From: Acidobacteriota bacterium
Lineage (GTDB): Bacteria > Acidobacteriota > Vicinamibacteria > Vicinamibacterales > UBA2999
Reading direction: 5' to 3'
Length of the DNA: 54,855 bases
NCBI GenBank assembly: GCA_016213695.1
Contig: JACQZV010000017.1
Location: 1 to 54,855, forward strand
Shown: positions 51,737-54,855 of the stretch, piece by piece
Numbering within the stretch: position 1 is the first letter of the stretch
Layout of the letters: every line of letters starts with the position of its first letter
The notes under the pieces: generated by a model
Seen by the model: the letters and a program-made list of their open reading frames with translations, nothing else
What the model was told of the DNA's origin: nothing
Databases searched by the model: none
Position numbers and translations under genes: made by a program

Positions 51737-52462
51737 CTACACAATCCGATTCTTGCTATCGTGTGGCTTCGGTACCGTAGTGTCATGACCTTGGAGGTTG
51801 ACGTTCACTTTCTTCGCCTTCCACCCGCCAGCGCGACTAGGCGTCCAGCGCCGCCAACCGCGCGGCGAGAGCCGCGCCGGCATCGATGTCTGCAGACGTC
51901 CGGCATATGACATGAACGCCTCATCTGTCGCGGCGAACGGAAACATGAACCACAATGACACCGACGATGAGTGACCGAGGTTGAGCACCACGGAGGAGGA
52001 GTCTCCGTGTCCGCCAGGCCAGTTGTGCAAGCGCGGAAGCGTATCCTGCCCTGGCAGAAGCTCGCGCGTGTCCGGGTCACGGAAGCGGAACTTGCAGATC
52101 AGCTTGAGGAACGCGCGTCGCTGGACCAGGCCGCCGCGCGCCCGCAGGTGCGCTGCGCGCTCGAAGGCTGCGTCGACGCCCCCCGGTGGGATCTGCCAGA
52201 GACACGTCTGTAGCGCACGCCGGTCGGTGACATTTGTGCCGCCAAGCACTCGCGGGTAGGGACCGTAGTCCCGCTTGAGTTCTTCGTAGGCCGCCCTGAG
52301 TGCTGCGTCGTCGTCATCGCGCTGGTCGAGCACGAGCAGCGAATCTGACGGTTCCGCGGCGAAACCACACACCTGCATGCATGCCGCCATGTCCACGTGA
52401 ACACGTCGGACATCGCGTCGGCCGAGCCCATGGAATCCTTCGTATGTGATCAGTGCGTTCAT
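51737..52462 (-). CDS. Protein of unknown function
   Basis: 241 residues, cytoplasmic, not recognised. Segments such as DVRRVHVDMAACMQVCGF, SDSLLVLDQRDDDDAALRAAYEELKRDYGPYPRVLGG and SVVLNLGHSSSVSLWFMFPFAATDEAF look like an ordered alpha/beta protein. The last 25 residues are Lys/His-rich. The ribosome site is weak. It sits 27 bases before the methyltransferase and 30 after the M1-like gene on the same strand. Confidence 0.65.
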   Translation of the reverse strand: MNALITYEGFHGLGRRDVRRVHVDMAACMQVCGFAAEPSDSLLVLDQRDDDDAALRAAYEELKRDYGPYPRVLGGTNVTDRRALQTCLWQIPPGGVDAAFERAAHLRARGGLVQRRAFLKLICKFRFRDPDTRELLPGQDTLPRLHNWPGGHGDSSSVVLNLGHSSSVSLWFMFPFAATDEAFMSYAGRLQTSMPARLSPRGWRRWTPSRAGGWKAKKVNVNLQGHDTTVPKPHDSKNRIV

Positions 52463-52492
52463 AAGCCGGAATGCGCCGTTTCGCGTGACGGT

Positions 52493-53920
52493 CTAGCGCC
52501 GAGACCGCTGGTACAGGTCCGCGGGGTGCCTTGCCTCCAACACGCGAGCGTTCCAACGCGTCGAGAACAGCCACTCGTCGAAGAAGGCCGTGAGGTCCGT
52601 GGCGCTGACCTCCTTGGCGACCTGGACAAAGTCCGCACTGCTCCCCCCGCCCGCCTCGTGGCGGCGGTAGTACTCGCCGATGATGCGGCGAAAGACGTCA
52701 TGGCCCACCAAGCGATACAGCCCGTAGAACATCAGACTGCCCACCCAGTACGAGTGGCCCGTCATCGCTCGTTTACCGTAGTCCGCGGGCGGCACCGTGC
52801 GCAACGCCGAGTCCCTGGGGACACGGCCGGCGAGCCAGCGTGCGACGCGCATCGCGCTCGAGTCGGTGGACACCGTTCCGGACAGGCTGTCAGCTGTCAC
52901 GTCCTCGAGAAATGTTGCGAGCCCCTCCTCCCAGCGAGGTGCGGGCGCTTCAGCGTTGGCGGCATTCCACAGGTGAGAGATTTCGTGATAGAGCTCGGAT
53001 TCGCGCCGCGCGTCCTGGAACGCCGCCGCTGCCTGCAGGATGCTCGTCACGTCCGCCTGGGATCCCCATCCGTCGGGGATTTCGATCACCGCAAAGGGTG
53101 CCTTGCCACGGAGCGGTCCGAACCAGCGCGTGTATAGCGCAAGGGTGCGCGTCATGGCGCCGAGGATGCGCGTCGCGCCAGTCGAGTCGGCGGGCAGGTG
53201 GAACACCGTGAGATCGCCGTCCCTGAGGATCTTGAAGCGCGCCACCGCGAAGTCCATGCGCCATGACGGTTTCACGCTGCGGTAGACATACGACACCGTC
53301 GTGCCGTCCGCTCGGCGCTCCACGAGCGCCCCGCCATTCGCCACGGTGTGTGTCGCTGGCACGGTGATGGTAGCGGTGTAATCGTACACGGGCAGCCCTC
53401 GGCGGCTATTGACCGCGTCCGACGGGTATCCCGGTTGCGGGTACGCGAAGGTGTCCATGCGGAGCATCGCATACGTGGTGTCGATACGGTCCCGTATGTA
53501 CAGCATGCCCGTCTCCGCATAGCCCAGCACGTGGCCGCCGTACTGCAGATCAAGGGTGACCTCCTCTCCTGGCGCGAGGGCGGGCGTCAGCGGCACGACG
53601 ACGTGGTTCGCCTGCAGTTTGGCGAAATCCTCGAAGGCCGCAACCCGCTGGCCGAAGGCGCGTGGCGCTCCGGACGGATCCCGCACGCTCCGGACGTCAA
53701 GGAGCCGATACAGCAGGAGTGAGGCGGTCCGGACAGGCACCTGGTTATCGTTGCGCAGTCGCAGGCGAACCGTGGCTTCCATTCGCTGGCGTTCCAGATC
53801 GAGCTGCACGTTGAGGTCATAGCGGGTCGGTCGGAGCAACAGTGAATCCGGCGGGGACTGCGACAAGGCAGGTACGCTGGCGCATAGCGCGAGGACCGAG
53901 GCGGTAAGTGCCGTGCGCAT
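52493..53920 (-). CDS. Secreted M1-like metallopeptidase
   Basis: 475 residues with a signal peptide (cleavage near ALSQ, residue 20). An N-terminal beta sandwich (YDLNVQLDLERQRMEATVRLRL) precedes the gluzincin domain: HEISH at 312-316 and EEGLATF (Glu332) as third ligand, then a Tyr in SYWVGSLMFYGLYRL that fits the catalytic Tyr. Spacing HExxH-15-E is three shorter than the usual 18, and the GxMEN motif is replaced by GWGSQADV, so its substrate use may differ from aminopeptidase N. GGGAG lies seven bases before the ATG. Confidence 0.88.
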   Translation of the reverse strand: MRTALTASVLALCASVPALSQSPPDSLLLRPTRYDLNVQLDLERQRMEATVRLRLRNDNQVPVRTASLLLYRLLDVRSVRDPSGAPRAFGQRVAAFEDFAKLQANHVVVPLTPALAPGEEVTLDLQYGGHVLGYAETGMLYIRDRIDTTYAMLRMDTFAYPQPGYPSDAVNSRRGLPVYDYTATITVPATHTVANGGALVERRADGTTVSYVYRSVKPSWRMDFAVARFKILRDGDLTVFHLPADSTGATRILGAMTRTLALYTRWFGPLRGKAPFAVIEIPDGWGSQADVTSILQAAAAFQDARRESELYHEISHLWNAANAEAPAPRWEEGLATFLEDVTADSLSGTVSTDSSAMRVARWLAGRVPRDSALRTVPPADYGKRAMTGHSYWVGSLMFYGLYRLVGHDVFRRIIGEYYRRHEAGGGSSADFVQVAKEVSATDLTAFFDEWLFSTRWNARVLEARHPADLYQRSRR

Positions 53921-54294
53921 CGTCGTCTCCCATGAAGTTCACCGACTGGCAGCCGTGGTCGGCACGGCCGTCACCGGTCAGCAATTGTGGCCGCTCGCTA
54001 CCACGTCGCTGCGCCATCAGGGGTCCTACATTCTTGTCCTATTGGCACCCCATATGATAACATAGACGCGAGAAGGCATACGGCAAGTTCCCGCGCCCTC
54101 GACCGCAGTGTTAAACTGCATGCACAGCCTACAGGCCGTCTTCCACCGCGGCGTTGCGCCGACACTGGTCGCGGCCACGGTTGCTGTGGCGTACCCCGCG
54201 CAAGGAACACCATTACCGAACGGAGTGCGCGAAGGGGCCTCCGTCGAGGGCATCACCGTCAGACAAGCGTCAGAAGGGAGGGGCGAAACCGAAA
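53921..54294. other. Divergent intergenic region
   Basis: About 370 bases between the M1-like gene (minus) and the DUF3052 gene (plus). It contains conserved element E at 54037-54056 and an AT-rich patch (CATATGATAACATAG) that likely carries the minus-strand promoter. No further gene is supported; the + frame running into DUF3052 lacks coding character before 54295. Confidence 0.55.
54037..54056 (-). promoter_or_regulatory. Conserved 20-base element, copy E
   Basis: TCCTATTGGCACCCCATATG (read on +), 116 bases upstream of the M1-like peptidase start. It differs from copy C at two positions only. Confidence 0.6.
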
Positions 54295-54702
54295 ATGGCC
54301 GGGTACTCTGGAACACCTCTCGTCAGGAAGCTCGGGATCAAGGAAGGTATGAAGGTGCGGTTGGTCGATGCGCCTCGGGAGTATGCGGCCCTTGTTGCAC
54401 CGCTGCCGGCCGGGGTGAAGTTCGTTTCGCGCACGGCAACCGCTGTTGACATGATCCACGTATTCACGACGACGGAGGCGCACTTGGCAAAGACGCTCGG
54501 GGCGTGCCTCCCCAGCCTGACTCAGAACGGGATGATCTGGGTCTCCTGGCCCAAGCTCTCGGCCAAGGTCCCATCGGACGTACGAGAAGACACCGTTCGC
54601 AAGGTGGCCCTCCCGATGGGCCTCGTCGACATCAAGGTCTGTGCCGTTGACGACGTTTGGTCCGGACTGAAACTCGTTGTGCGGAAGACACAGCGCCGAT
54701 GA
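54295..54702 (+). CDS. DUF3052 family protein
   Basis: 135 residues starting MAGYSGTPLVRKLGIKEGM, the characteristic opening of DUF3052, followed by VDMIHVFTTTEAHLAKTL and NGMIWVSWPKLSAKVPSDV. Small cytoplasmic proteins of this family are widespread and of unknown function. A GGAGGGG ribosome-like site is about 12 bases before the ATG. The gene ends 13 bases before the likely end of an insertion sequence. Confidence 0.9.
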   Translation: MAGYSGTPLVRKLGIKEGMKVRLVDAPREYAALVAPLPAGVKFVSRTATAVDMIHVFTTTEAHLAKTLGACLPSLTQNGMIWVSWPKLSAKVPSDVREDTVRKVALPMGLVDIKVCAVDDVWSGLKLVVRKTQRR

Positions 54703-54715
54703 CGCCTGGCCTAGC

Positions 54716-54855
54716 TGTAGTTGATCAGGAGGTTGTTCACAGGCCGTAGCGGCACCAAGCTGGGGTTGTCGAGACACTCAACCGGCAACCGCCAGAGGAC
54801 CTGTGAACATCCACAAGAATGCACGATTGACCGTCCTTCGGCGACGGGAACTTGG
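54716..54855 (+). mobile_element. IS481-family insertion sequence, left part
   Basis: A terminal-repeat-like TGTAGTTGATCAGGAGGTTG begins at about 54716 and is followed by the start of an IS481-type transposase gene. The right end lies beyond the window, so the exact left boundary and target repeat cannot be checked. Confidence 0.65.
54803..54855 (+). CDS. IS481-type transposase, N-terminal fragment
   Basis: A GTG at 54803 opens a frame reading VNIHKNARLTVLRRREL to the window edge, the well-known N-terminus of IS481-family DDE transposases (usually NxHKNARLTP). GAGG lies seven bases upstream. The gene is cut by the window, not visibly broken. Confidence 0.85.
   Translation, partial: MNIHKNARLTVLRRREL

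Overview
High-GC bacterial chromosomal window, tightly packed. Most genes lie on the minus strand and many are joined by 1-10 base stop/start overlaps (ATGA, GTGA, TAATG). The protein set suggests a diderm of the Gemmatimonadota/Acidobacteriota kind: a MacB-like permease of the ADOP type with its PadR regulator, a CusABC-type efflux system, many secreted hydrolases and metallopeptidases with Sec signals, and four DUF4386 membrane proteins. The phylum is inferred from gene content only; there is no rRNA or other marker gene.

Layout. 19-8674 (minus): a copper/silver detoxification operon, from a Met-rich secreted protein, an outer-membrane barrel protein and a Cys-rich secreted protein to the tripartite RND pump (TolC, adaptor, CusA) and a DUF411 protein. 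9103-9609: an isolated phage-type adenine methyltransferase whose start codon sits in a predicted mRNA hairpin. 10421-15634: a + strand secreted protein, an XRE-regulated ABC exporter operon, a lipoprotein and an alpha/beta hydrolase, the last divergent from a TetR regulator. 16325-19720: a coupled operon of a degenerate metallo-beta-lactamase-fold protein, a LytS-type kinase and a LytTR response regulator. 19842-25330: small membrane proteins and PadR/ADOP. 25560-32335 (plus): a GntR-controlled operon of serine hydrolase, ABC transporter and S9 peptidase. 32354-41409: PLP decarboxylase, DUF4386 proteins, TPR protein, amidohydrolase lipoprotein, DUF2975/XRE pair. 41951-46785: a BlaI/M56 pair facing a secreted HExxH protein across two operator-like dyads, then an M28 peptidase. 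46941-54702: a frameshifted gene, a SUKH-type small-gene chain, VOC protein, methyltransferase, M1-like peptidase and DUF3052. The window ends inside an IS481-type element.

The most interesting signals not explained by gene calls are: a conserved 20-base element (consensus TCCTATTGGTACCCCATAYG) present five times, always in the same orientation upstream of minus-strand genes and once against the padR start, suggesting a local regulon; the BlaI/M56/HExxH arrangement with paired CCAAC-N4-GTTGG dyads; the YtrA-like GntR operon with triple GGTACAG half sites; and the degenerate MBL-fold protein translationally coupled to a two-component system.
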